A stretch of DNA of 39,815 nt. It comes from Candidatus Moraniibacteriota bacterium. Lineage in GTDB: Bacteria; Patescibacteriota; Minisyncoccia; Moranbacterales; UBA2206. Location of the stretch: contig JAAXWW010000001.1 of assembly GCA_013334765.1 (NCBI GenBank), forward strand, positions 1-39,815. The letters run 5' to 3'. Positions 26,437-35,243 of the stretch are shown in pieces. Under the pieces are notes generated by a model. It saw only the letters and a program-made list of their open reading frames with translations, had not been told where the DNA came from and did no database searches. The translations under genes were made by a program, and so were the position numbers. The number at the start of each line of letters is the position of its first letter. The first letter of the stretch is position 1.

Positions 26437-27585
26437 ATGAATAAGAAAACAGGGCTGGCCATATTGGGTGTCTTGATGGTCCTTGGCATCGCAACGGTTT
26501 ATAAGATCAAAGGGAATAAGGCTCTGAAAGAGCAGGAAATGGCGGATCAGCAGCTGAAACAGGAAATCGGTCAAATGCTGATGATCGGTTTTCGCGGAAC
26601 GGAAGCTTCTGATGATTCATATGTGGCGAAGACGATAAGGGATCTGGGAGTGGGCGGGGTGATCCTCTTCGACATCGATGTGCCTGGCGGGCGGGCTTTT
26701 CCTAGGAATATTACCGAACCGGAACAGGTCAGGAACCTGGTCGGTGAATTGAAATCATTTTCCGCAACCCCGCTTTTGGTCGCGGTGGATGCCGAAGGTG
26801 GAATGGTGAACAGGCTTAAGGAAAAATACGGTTTCATTCCTGTGCCAAGCGCAAAGGAGTTGGGAGATGCCAATGACGCGGAAAAAACGAAAGAGGTTGC
26901 CAAGGGTCTTTCTGCTGAACTTAAAGATTTAGGGATAAATGTCGATTTTGCGCCGGTGGTGGATGTGAATGTCAATCCGGAAAACCCGGTCATCGGTTCG
27001 ATCGGCAGATCTTTCTCAAGCGACCCGGAAAAAGTAACCCAGCAAGCCGAAGCTTTCCTGGATGGCTTGCATGAAAATGGAGTGCTTTCTTCCCTAAAAC
27101 ACTTTCCAGGACACGGCAGTTCTGCTGCCGACAGCCATCTAGGACTTACGGATGTTACTAGCACCTGGAGCGATAAAGAGTTTATTCCCTATGAAAGGAT
27201 AATCAAGGACGGCAAGGCTGACATGATCATGACTGCTCATATCATGAATATGAATATCGACCCTGACTATCCGGCTACCTTGTCCTCCCGCTATATCCAA
27301 GAAATATTGCGTGACAAATTGGGGTTTCAAGGCGTGGTGGTTTCGGATGATATGCAGATGGGCGCGATTATGGAAAACTACGGATTCAAAGACGCGGTCA
27401 TCCGGGCAGTCAACGCCGGATGCGATATCCTGATCCTTTCCAATAATGGCAAGGAATATAGTGAAGAGATGCCTCAGGAAGCCCGTGATATCATTTTCGA
27501 AGCAGTCAAAAGCGGCGCGATCGCGAGGGAAAAGATTCAGAAGTCATACGGGAGGATAATGGAGATGAAAAGCGAGACGCAGTGA
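26437..27585 (+). CDS. Glycoside hydrolase family 3 (NagZ-like beta-N-acetylhexosaminidase)
   Basis: KHFPGHGSSAADSHLGL, IMTAHIMN, VVVSDDMQMGAI; N-terminal TM anchor. Confidence 0.92.
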   Translation: MNKKTGLAILGVLMVLGIATVYKIKGNKALKEQEMADQQLKQEIGQMLMIGFRGTEASDDSYVAKTIRDLGVGGVILFDIDVPGGRAFPRNITEPEQVRNLVGELKSFSATPLLVAVDAEGGMVNRLKEKYGFIPVPSAKELGDANDAEKTKEVAKGLSAELKDLGINVDFAPVVDVNVNPENPVIGSIGRSFSSDPEKVTQQAEAFLDGLHENGVLSSLKHFPGHGSSAADSHLGLTDVTSTWSDKEFIPYERIIKDGKADMIMTAHIMNMNIDPDYPATLSSRYIQEILRDKLGFQGVVVSDDMQMGAIMENYGFKDAVIRAVNAGCDILILSNNGKEYSEEMPQEARDIIFEAVKSGAIAREKIQKSYGRIMEMKSETQ

Positions 27586-27648
27586 AGCTGTTGAAAAACG
27601 ATCGGTTCCGTGTTATTATATAGTCCCTTGATTTGTTAAGATGAAGCC

Positions 27649-28935
27649 GTGGATATATATACGGACAACAATTTTCACAACAAAAAACCGGAAAATCCCT
27701 TTTCTAGGATATCGGGATCCCTACTGCGTTTTCTGGGCGTGTTCTTCTTCTATTTCAAGGGGACTTTTTTCAGCACCAAAAGAAGGCGGGCTGTTTTTGT
27801 CCTCATTATCTCTATTCTATTGGCTTGGCAGCTCGGACCGTACGGAGCACTCAGAAGAAAAAACACGGCACTGATTATCCCGGAACGGGTTTATCATGTT
27901 CCTGAACCATCCGGGCACAATCTGGAAGAGGATGACTATTATACATATATTCCGGGCCCGATATCGATGGATAAGATGAAAAAACAAGGCTGCGTAGCGG
28001 ACGGACTGCTTTCCGGGTATGGAAGCGACACCAAAGAATCAATTGCTATGGTTAACCGTTCCAACTGCATGTATCTTCATAGGGCGCTTGAAACTTGGGC
28101 GGCTCCGCCGGATATGGAAAAGACCAGGGGAATAATGCGCGAAATCGACAGGCCAGGCATAATATACGGCATGTTTATCGCGGAGGCTTTGAAAAAGAAT
28201 GCCAACTATTTCTATCCGGATGAAAATCGCAATTTCGATTTTCGGGATATGTGCTTGCCTAGTTCGGATAATCGCTGGGGTGAGCACACTTGCATTCCCA
28301 GCTTCAAAAGAAAAGAATACCGCAAATACGTGGAATACATAACCAGCCAGGCAATGGATCTTGGAATCCAGAGCTTCCTATTCGGTCAGATCTATTATCA
28401 AGACGATCCGGATGATGCCAATGTCAGCGAGGTATTGAAGCATATGCGAGCATACGCTAAGAAAAAAGGGATCCAAATAGCGATCGGGGCGCAAACCGGG
28501 AGCATCACCAATGAGAAGTATCTGAAGATGTTTGACTATATCGAAGGCGGAGCCGGAATCGGCGATGACGGGACCGTCGAATCAGGTCCATGCTGGAGCC
28601 AGCTTAGCGGGTGCTGGGGGCTTCTTTGGAATGATACGTTCAGGTCCAAGGCCAATAATGTCCTGATTCATCTCGATTGGAGCGGTCTCAAATTCGATGA
28701 CATGAGTTCATTCGCCCGCATGGATAGCAGTGATAGAGCGGCAACGCTCAAGAATCTCTATTCCTATTTCACATCGAAAAACGTCGGGTTCCTGCTGCCG
28801 CTTATGGCAACCGTCAATAAGGACAATGGGGGATGTTTCGGCCACAAGAAGAACTTCTATTCTGCCAGCAATATCCATGGCTGCAAGGATGAAGGAGTCA
28901 TAAACGATTTGCTGAAGCTAAAAGGCAAGAGCTAG
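27649..28935 (+). CDS. Membrane-anchored hypothetical protein, possible TIM-barrel glycosidase-like
   Basis: N-terminal TM, extracellular domain with many Cys and aromatic residues; fold by inference. Confidence 0.55.
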   Translation: MDIYTDNNFHNKKPENPFSRISGSLLRFLGVFFFYFKGTFFSTKRRRAVFVLIISILLAWQLGPYGALRRKNTALIIPERVYHVPEPSGHNLEEDDYYTYIPGPISMDKMKKQGCVADGLLSGYGSDTKESIAMVNRSNCMYLHRALETWAAPPDMEKTRGIMREIDRPGIIYGMFIAEALKKNANYFYPDENRNFDFRDMCLPSSDNRWGEHTCIPSFKRKEYRKYVEYITSQAMDLGIQSFLFGQIYYQDDPDDANVSEVLKHMRAYAKKKGIQIAIGAQTGSITNEKYLKMFDYIEGGAGIGDDGTVESGPCWSQLSGCWGLLWNDTFRSKANNVLIHLDWSGLKFDDMSSFARMDSSDRAATLKNLYSYFTSKNVGFLLPLMATVNKDNGGCFGHKKNFYSASNIHGCKDEGVINDLLKLKGKS

Positions 28936-29022
28936 GCGGTATCCTTGTTTACATGTCATGCCGCATGACCTATAATTCAGGCATGGGGTGTTTTTTGTTT
29001 TCGCAACATAATTCCAAATCGA

Positions 29023-29694
29023 ATGCGCATATTGGTAGTTGAAGATAATAAGGAAATCGCCAGCTTTTTAAAGACTAGTTTGGAGGCGGAGTGCTTCGCT
29101 GTCGATGTCGCTGAAGACGGCGAGCAGGGAACATATCTGGGGCGCATAAACGCTTATGACGCCATAATCCTGGACAATATCCTTCCCAAGAAGCTGGGGA
29201 AGGACGTTTGCATTGCCATAAAGGAAAAAAACAAAGACGTCCCGATCCTGATGCTTTCCGTTAAGGCCGATGTGCCGACCAAGGTGGAAATGCTTAATAT
29301 CGGAGCGGATGACTACATGGCTAAGCCGTTTTCATTCAGTGAGCTGCTGGCTAGGATAAAGGCTATTCTGCGGCGTCCGAAAGGAGCGGTTTCCGAGATA
29401 ATGAGCATTGGTGACATCGCTCTCGATACCACGAAGCATCAGGTGAAAATCAAGGATGAGGAGATCCATCTTACGAGAAAGGAGTTCATGCTTCTCGAGC
29501 TCCTCATGAAGCGGAACGGAGAGGTCGTTTCAAGAGGAGAGATTTCCGAGCATGTGTGGGACATGAACCTTGATCCTTTTTCCAACACCATCGAGGCTCA
29601 CGTGAGAAATTTGAGAAAAAAGCTGAGCCTGGATTGCGACAACAAGGATTTTCTTTTGACGGTTCCCGGCAGAGGATATAGGATAAAGTGCTGA
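29023..29694 (+). CDS. OmpR/PhoB-family response regulator
   Basis: MRILVVEDNKEIASFL, AIILDNILP, KPFSFSELLARI; winged-helix EAHVRNLRKKL...TVPGRGYRI. Confidence 0.95.
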   Translation: MRILVVEDNKEIASFLKTSLEAECFAVDVAEDGEQGTYLGRINAYDAIILDNILPKKLGKDVCIAIKEKNKDVPILMLSVKADVPTKVEMLNIGADDYMAKPFSFSELLARIKAILRRPKGAVSEIMSIGDIALDTTKHQVKIKDEEIHLTRKEFMLLELLMKRNGEVVSRGEISEHVWDMNLDPFSNTIEAHVRNLRKKLSLDCDNKDFLLTVPGRGYRIKC

Positions 29695-29705
29695 TAAGAC
29701 CGGAT

Positions 29706-29749
29706 TTTATTTTTTCTTTATCAAAACTTTATTATTTTTTTATTACAAT
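29706..29749 (+). promoter_or_regulatory. Four tandem TTTAT repeats at 11-bp spacing, with TACAAT -10-like element
   Basis: TTTAT starts at 29706, 29717, 29728, 29739; TACAAT at 29744-29749. Confidence 0.6.
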
Positions 29750-29804
29750 TAGTTCAGAACCGGGGTCGACGAGTTCCTTTAATAAAAAAACAGAATAAAG
29801 AAAC

Positions 29805-29912
29805 ATGAAAAAGGTTATCAAGAAAGTCCTCATGAGCAAGAAGGCAAGAAACGCTTCTGCTGTCGCTTCGTTGGCAGTCGCTGTGTCAGTCGTGAACGCT
29901 CCATGGGGCTAG
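29805..29912 (+). CDS. 35-aa cationic/hydrophobic peptide MKKVIKKVLMSKKARNASAVASLAVAVSVVNAPWG
   Basis: Open frame between regulator box and terminator; leader-like Lys-rich N-terminus, C-terminal NAPWG. Confidence 0.6.
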   Translation: MKKVIKKVLMSKKARNASAVASLAVAVSVVNAPWG

Positions 29913-29958
29913 TTTCCGCCTAGGATTGGGATGTTCATTGTGCGTTTGAGTTATTTAT

Positions 29959-29994
29959 GCCATCCTGGTATTGTATGCCAGGATGGCGTTTGTT
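29959..29994 (+). terminator. Terminator-like hairpin between peptide and kinase
   Basis: GCCATCCTGG-N9-CCAGGATGGC then GTTTGTT. Confidence 0.65.
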
Positions 29995-30011
29995 ATATAA
30001 GTATCTTGTCT

Positions 30012-31442
30012 ATGCTATCAAAAATAAAAAACTTGTTGGCGCTTATTTTCGAGCCGAAAAACAAGAGCAATGAGGATTTGGCGCGAAGGGAGTTCATTTT
30101 GAACGTGCTTCTTTCTGGGACGATCATTCTTTCTGTCGTGTGTGCCGTTGTTTCCGTTCTTCTCCTGCACATATATTATCAGGAAGCCCATGCGACTCCT
30201 TTTCCTATGCTGATAGGGACCATCATTTTCTTCGCTGCTCTTTATTATTTATCCAAGACTGGCAAGGCTAACATATCCGCGTATTTTTTTATCGGGCTTT
30301 ATTTGCTGTTTTCCGTATATACTTCTTACCGATGGGGCGCTTATGCTCCTCAGGCTCTCTTGATTTTCGCTCTGACCGTGGTTATGTCAGGGATATTGAT
30401 CAGCACGAGGTTTGCTTTTTTCCTGGTCATTTTTTCTTCGATTTGCATCTTCTCACTGTTTGATCTGCAGTCCAATGGAAGCATCAAGGCAGATCTGTAT
30501 TGGATGAACCCGGGAGGAATCAGCCGGGGGGATATAATAGTGTATGTGGCAACCCTTTTCGTTATTGCTGTCGTTTCATGGCTTTCGAATCGCGAGATTG
30601 AAAAATCCCTTCATCGTGCCAGAAAATCCGAGGCTGAACTCAAAAAAGAGCGTGACATGCTGGAAATCCGCGTTGAAGAAAGGACTGAGGAACTTAAGCG
30701 CGAGCAATATGAGAAGATGAGGCAGATGCATAAGTTCGCTGAATTCGGACGCATTTCTTCCGGGCTGTTCCATGACATCACTAATTATCTGACGGCGCTG
30801 TCTCTCAATCTTGAAATGGCCAAGGAGAATGGGAAAAAAGAAGTCGACAAGACGCGCAGCTATTTGGAACAGGCGCTCAAGACTTCTTCGAAGATGGAAA
30901 ATTTTGTTGAGGCCATACAGAAGCAGTTGAAAAATCAGGACAAGCTGGAGCGTTTTTCCCTGATTCAAGAAATCGAACAATCTATCCAAGTTCTCGGATA
31001 CAGGTCGAAATCTCAGAATGTTGAAATAGCTTTCCCTCACAAGGGGGAGTATTTCCTTGTCGGAAACAATTTCAAGTTCAGCCAGATAATAACCAATGTC
31101 ATTTCCAATGCTATCGATTCTTATTCTGGCATAGGAGAAGGCGTGAATAAGCAGGTGCTTATAAATATAGGAAAAGAGAATGAGGCGATCATGATAAGCG
31201 TTCAGGATCGAGGTTGCGGGATTTCGAAGGAGAATATGGAAAATATATTCACTCCTTTCTTCACTACGAAAAACGGAAATGACGGCACTGGAATCGGGCT
31301 TTCGACCATGCTGGAAATTCTCAAGAATGATTTTTCCGGCGAGATCGACGTCAGGAGCGAGGAGGGCAAAGGCACGACAATGAAACTGTATTTCCCGATA
31401 GCGAAAGGACTTGTGCAATCGCACAAGTCCTGGAATAAATAA
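30012..31442 (+). CDS. Multi-TM sensor histidine kinase
   Basis: About 6 TM helices; GLFHDITNYL H-box, NVISNAIDSY N-box, DRGCGIS, GTGIGLS. Confidence 0.9.
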   Translation: MLSKIKNLLALIFEPKNKSNEDLARREFILNVLLSGTIILSVVCAVVSVLLLHIYYQEAHATPFPMLIGTIIFFAALYYLSKTGKANISAYFFIGLYLLFSVYTSYRWGAYAPQALLIFALTVVMSGILISTRFAFFLVIFSSICIFSLFDLQSNGSIKADLYWMNPGGISRGDIIVYVATLFVIAVVSWLSNREIEKSLHRARKSEAELKKERDMLEIRVEERTEELKREQYEKMRQMHKFAEFGRISSGLFHDITNYLTALSLNLEMAKENGKKEVDKTRSYLEQALKTSSKMENFVEAIQKQLKNQDKLERFSLIQEIEQSIQVLGYRSKSQNVEIAFPHKGEYFLVGNNFKFSQIITNVISNAIDSYSGIGEGVNKQVLINIGKENEAIMISVQDRGCGISKENMENIFTPFFTTKNGNDGTGIGLSTMLEILKNDFSGEIDVRSEEGKGTTMKLYFPIAKGLVQSHKSWNK

Positions 31443-31455
31443 AAAAAATATTCGA

Positions 31456-33426
31456 ATGAAAAGAAAAACAGACTCTGCCATAAGGCGCGGCTTGATTTTT
31501 CTGTCCAGGGAACAGCGCGCGAATGGCAGTTTCTTCAGCTTGACCTCTGAAAAGAAGAATAATCTGGAAAATGGGACACACCACCGGTCGACATTCCCCG
31601 CCAGCTTGATCCTGTCTTGCCTTAGCGGATTGGCTGATTTCAAAGAAGTTGGAATCGTCCGCAAGAAGGCGGCAGGATTTCTGCTTGGACAGAAAAGCGA
31701 TTTCTGGTCTTTTAATTATTGGGAACGCGGTTCTTCGGATGAAAAGGAGGCTCCTTATCCGGATGATCTGGATGACACTTTTTCGGCGCTTTTTGCCATC
31801 CATGGGTATGATCAGAAGATCATAAAAGGCCGCGATATGGGCAAGATAGTCACTTTGCTGACGGCGACCGAGAAAAAGGAAGGCGGTCCTTATGCTACTT
31901 GGCTTGTCCCGAGGAATGCTGATAAGAAGTGGAGAGATATCGATTTGGCCGTTAATAGCAATGTCGCTTCTTTTCTGGCTAGTCAGGATGTGCATCTGGA
32001 TAGCATGGATTCGCTGGTCGAATCAGCTGTCAGGAAAAACGAATTCATTTCGCCATATTATTATTCTCAGCATTCGGTTATTTATTTCATTTCCAGATTC
32101 TATAAAGGGAAATACGTTAAAAAAATAGTAGACGATATTATTTCAAAAAAGCGCAGAGATGGCGGATGGGGGAATGTCCTTGAGACCGCTTTTTGCGTTT
32201 CCGCTCTTTTTAATTTCGGATGCGATTTGGAAATCGTCGAAGCAAGCATCGCATATCTTTTGAAAAATGAAAGCAAATGGAAGAAGGCCTATCCTTTCAT
32301 CATTGAATTAGTGAAAGGCGGAAATAATCACTATTCCGGCGCTCCAGCTCTGACAGCGGCCTTTGTCCTGGAGGCGCTTGGAAAAGCGAGAAGCAGCAGG
32401 ATCAGGAATGATTCTTTCAAGTCAGCTAATAGAAACAGCGAAACGAAAAGGGAAATGATCCATGAGAGGATCATAAGGAAGACGACTGATATTTTTCCGC
32501 AAAGCAAGGGATGTGCCTATAGCGCCCTTTCCAAACAAGCAAAAAAAATGAGCGAATCCTATTATGCTAAGAATATAACCCTTCTTCCTTATGAATTTCA
32601 TAAATCGCTAGACATTGCGATATCTTCTCGCATTGGGTCTTATGCAATTGAAGAATTCGGAGTTGCCAATCTTTTAGGCTGGATCGCTTATTCTGCTTAT
32701 GATGATTTTTATGATGGAGAAGGAAAAGCGTCTGAATTGCCTGCAGCTAATCTTTGCTTGCTTGAGCTGACGGCTATTTTCATGAAACATGCTGCTGGTA
32801 ACAAGGATTTTCTCTCCCTTTTCCATGAGATAATGATTTCGATAGAGGACGCTAATTTGTGGGAAATGGAAAACTGCAGAGCCTCTTTGTCTGGAAACGG
32901 TTTTCATTTGCCAAAAAGGCTTCCGGCCTATTCTGATTATTCGAGGTTGGCTGATCGCTCCATGGGTCATGCGCTTGGTCCGATTGCGATCGCTTCCATG
33001 CTCGGTTTCAAGAAAAGATCATCGGCAATGAACGGAATCGTAGGGATGTTCCGTTGCTATATAATAGCCAAGCAGCTTAATGACGACGCGCATGACTGGG
33101 AAGAGGATATCAGAAACGGGAGCTTGACGCCGGTAGTCTGCATGATTTTGAAGATTTGGCGCAAAAAAAATAAAAACAGAACGGAAATAAATCTCAGCAA
33201 AGACATCAGGACTTTCCAGGAGATTTTTTGGTATCAGGTTATCGGAATTGTTTGTAAGGACATTCTTTCCTATGCGGCTAAGGCCCGGGAACAATTGGGT
33301 CGCCTGGATATGGTGGAAAATAAGGATTTTTTTGATCGTATGATTGAAAAAGAGGAAAATTCGGCAAAAAAGGCAATCGAGGAGCGGAGCAACACTTTGG
33401 ATTTCATCAGATCTTTCGATAGCTGA
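31456..33426 (+). CDS. Terpenoid-cyclase (toroid) plus isoprenoid-synthase-like two-domain protein
   Basis: N-terminal DLDD (31765-31776) in an alpha-toroid-like region; C-terminal DDFYD (32701-32715) and QLNDDAHDWEED (33073-33108). Confidence 0.7.
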   Translation: MKRKTDSAIRRGLIFLSREQRANGSFFSLTSEKKNNLENGTHHRSTFPASLILSCLSGLADFKEVGIVRKKAAGFLLGQKSDFWSFNYWERGSSDEKEAPYPDDLDDTFSALFAIHGYDQKIIKGRDMGKIVTLLTATEKKEGGPYATWLVPRNADKKWRDIDLAVNSNVASFLASQDVHLDSMDSLVESAVRKNEFISPYYYSQHSVIYFISRFYKGKYVKKIVDDIISKKRRDGGWGNVLETAFCVSALFNFGCDLEIVEASIAYLLKNESKWKKAYPFIIELVKGGNNHYSGAPALTAAFVLEALGKARSSRIRNDSFKSANRNSETKREMIHERIIRKTTDIFPQSKGCAYSALSKQAKKMSESYYAKNITLLPYEFHKSLDIAISSRIGSYAIEEFGVANLLGWIAYSAYDDFYDGEGKASELPAANLCLLELTAIFMKHAAGNKDFLSLFHEIMISIEDANLWEMENCRASLSGNGFHLPKRLPAYSDYSRLADRSMGHALGPIAIASMLGFKKRSSAMNGIVGMFRCYIIAKQLNDDAHDWEEDIRNGSLTPVVCMILKIWRKKNKNRTEINLSKDIRTFQEIFWYQVIGIVCKDILSYAAKAREQLGRLDMVENKDFFDRMIEKEENSAKKAIEERSNTLDFIRSFDS

Positions 33427-33446
33427 CGCGCGTTGAAAATCTGGCA

Positions 33447-33478
33447 TAAAAAACCGGAACTTCATCTCCGGTTTTTTG
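33447..33478. terminator. Rho-independent terminator
   Basis: AAAAAACCGGA...TCCGGTTTTTT. Confidence 0.8.
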
Positions 33479-33753
33479 TTTTTTGGCTTAGGCATAGTAT
33501 TTTTGGATGATTTTAGAAAATAATCCCTTATTTAGGCTTTAGATTGGAATAGCCTGAAATATTAATGGCTTAAATCAGCCAATAATCGGAATATATGCTT
33601 GACTATTTGCTGTTTATTTGCTAGAATGGTCAGTTGATTAGTGAGGAAGCGCCTCCGTCAACGATTAACAGCTAAGTCCCGCTTGCAGAAGAGGAATTAT
33701 CAGTGGCTTCCATTTTCGGCTCAAAACCGGCATGAAAGCTCATTGACGGGAAG

Positions 33754-34317
33754 ATGAATTTGCGAATGCGTATCATTAGCACGGGATCCGCTCTTATGAC
33801 ACTGGTTGCCATCCTGATCGTTTCAAGCATGGTGGCAGTAAAAGAAGCTGCGGCTAAGGAGTCTAATGAAATAAAAATAAAGTTCGAAGCCGAGAATGAC
33901 AGGATAATGCTTTCGGAGTCCGAAGATAGTAATTCCTTGCCTTTGTCTGCGGACGAGGGTCAGGAAGGTGACTCAGTGGAAGATGAACATTCCCAGAAAA
34001 ACAACAAGACAGAGCACAGCAATATTCCTAGCGGTCGATTCGTCATCAATGTTTCCGCATATACGGCTGCTGCTGATGAATGTGGAAAAAGTGACGGAAT
34101 AACTGCTTCAGGAGCTCGCGTGAAGGAGAACGAGACTATCGCATGCCCTAGGCAGTTCCCTTTCGGAACCAAATTGTTTATCGAAGGTTTCGGAACATAT
34201 ATCTGTCAGGATCGCGGAGGTGCGATCAAGGGAAACAAGGTTGACATGTATATGAAAACGAAAGCTCAGGCTTTCGCTTTCGGAAGACGCAATCTGTTGG
34301 CCCATGTAGTCGAATAG
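33754..34317 (+). CDS. Secreted 3D-domain (RlpA/MltA-like barrel) protein
   Basis: Signal/TM N-terminus; VSAYT...TASGARVKENETIACPRQFPFGTKLFIEGFGTYICQDRGGAIKGNKVDMYM. Confidence 0.85.
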   Translation: MNLRMRIISTGSALMTLVAILIVSSMVAVKEAAAKESNEIKIKFEAENDRIMLSESEDSNSLPLSADEGQEGDSVEDEHSQKNNKTEHSNIPSGRFVINVSAYTAAADECGKSDGITASGARVKENETIACPRQFPFGTKLFIEGFGTYICQDRGGAIKGNKVDMYMKTKAQAFAFGRRNLLAHVVE

Positions 34318-34331
34318 TCAGATATTTCGAT

Positions 34332-34358
34332 CAAAAAGCGCTCCAGGGCGCTTTTTGA
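34332..34358. terminator. Rho-independent terminator
   Basis: AAAAAGCGC...GCGCTTTTTG. Confidence 0.75.
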
Positions 34359-34444
34359 TTGCTTTTGGAAATTGACTTTGCTTTCCTGGTCTGATAGGAT
34401 TGATACATTGAAAAGCGTTTCAGAAGGTGTTTCCCGCCAAAAAC

Positions 34445-34515
34445 GGTCCGGTGGCCGAGTGGTTAGGCAAGGGTCTGCAAAACCCTGTACGACGGTTCAA
34501 TTCCGTCCCGGACCT
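34445..34515 (+). tRNA. tRNA-Cys(GCA)
   Basis: GGTCCGG/CCGGACC; loop CTGCAAA. Confidence 0.92.
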
Positions 34516-34531
34516 CATCTTGCACAAATTT

Positions 34532-34615
34532 GCCGCGGTGGTGGAATTGGTAGACACAAGGGACTTAAAATCCCTCGACCGCAAGGTCATGCGAGTTCGA
34601 TTCTCGCCCGCGGTA
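34532..34615 (+). tRNA. tRNA-Leu(TAA), no intron
   Basis: GCCGCGG/CCGCGGT; loop CTTAAAA. Confidence 0.92.
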
Positions 34616-34654
34616 CGAGGTTTGCATGCGAAAAACAGCCCGAAGGCTGTCTTT

Positions 34655-35239
34655 TTATTTCCCGTTTTCTATTTTTTCCAGTATCTTGGGTATTCTCCTG
34701 AAATCCTTGATGAGCGTTTCCCGCATGCTGCCGTTATAAAGGGCGGCGGCGGGGTGATAAAGGGCATAGAAGACGCGCTTGCCGATATTCGGAAGCTCTT
34801 TCCTGAAGGCCTTGCCGTGCGTTTCGGAAATCTTCATGTTTGGGAAAAATCTTCCAAGCGAATGGCGTCCAAGAGTGACGATTATTTCAGGGTCGATTAT
34901 TTCGATCTGCTGTTCGAGCCACGGCCAGCAAGTCTCGATTTCTTCTGGGGTTGGGTCGCGATTTTCCGGCGGGCGGCATTTGATGACGTTGGCGATATAG
35001 ATGTCTTCTCGTTTCAGTTTGACGGTTCCAAGCATTTCGTCTAGGAATTTTCCAGCGGCTCCGACGAAAGGCCGTCCGGTCTCATCTTCTTTTTTCCCCG
35101 GAGCTTCCCCGATAAGCATGATTTTGGCTTCCGGATTTCCTTCTCCAGGAACGACTCTCAAGCAGCTTGAGCGAAGGGCGCAATTGGAGCACATGCTCAT
35201 GAGCGCGTCGAGCTGATCTAACTGTTCTTTCTTTGTCAT
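34655..35239 (-). CDS. Uracil-DNA glycosylase, type 4 (Fe-S)
   Basis: CSNCALRSSC, GEAPGKKEDETGRPFVGAAGKFLDEML, NVIKCRPPENRDP. Confidence 0.93.
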   Translation of the reverse strand: MTKKEQLDQLDALMSMCSNCALRSSCLRVVPGEGNPEAKIMLIGEAPGKKEDETGRPFVGAAGKFLDEMLGTVKLKREDIYIANVIKCRPPENRDPTPEEIETCWPWLEQQIEIIDPEIIVTLGRHSLGRFFPNMKISETHGKAFRKELPNIGKRVFYALYHPAAALYNGSMRETLIKDFRRIPKILEKIENGK

Positions 35240-35243
35240 AGGG

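Noticed and set aside
29595-29606. CTCACGTGAG as another parS
   Set aside because: Lacks the TGTT/AACA flanks required by the consensus
30576-31664. 362-aa minus-strand ORF opposite the histidine kinase
   Set aside because: Antisense to a motif-complete kinase; no domain recognised
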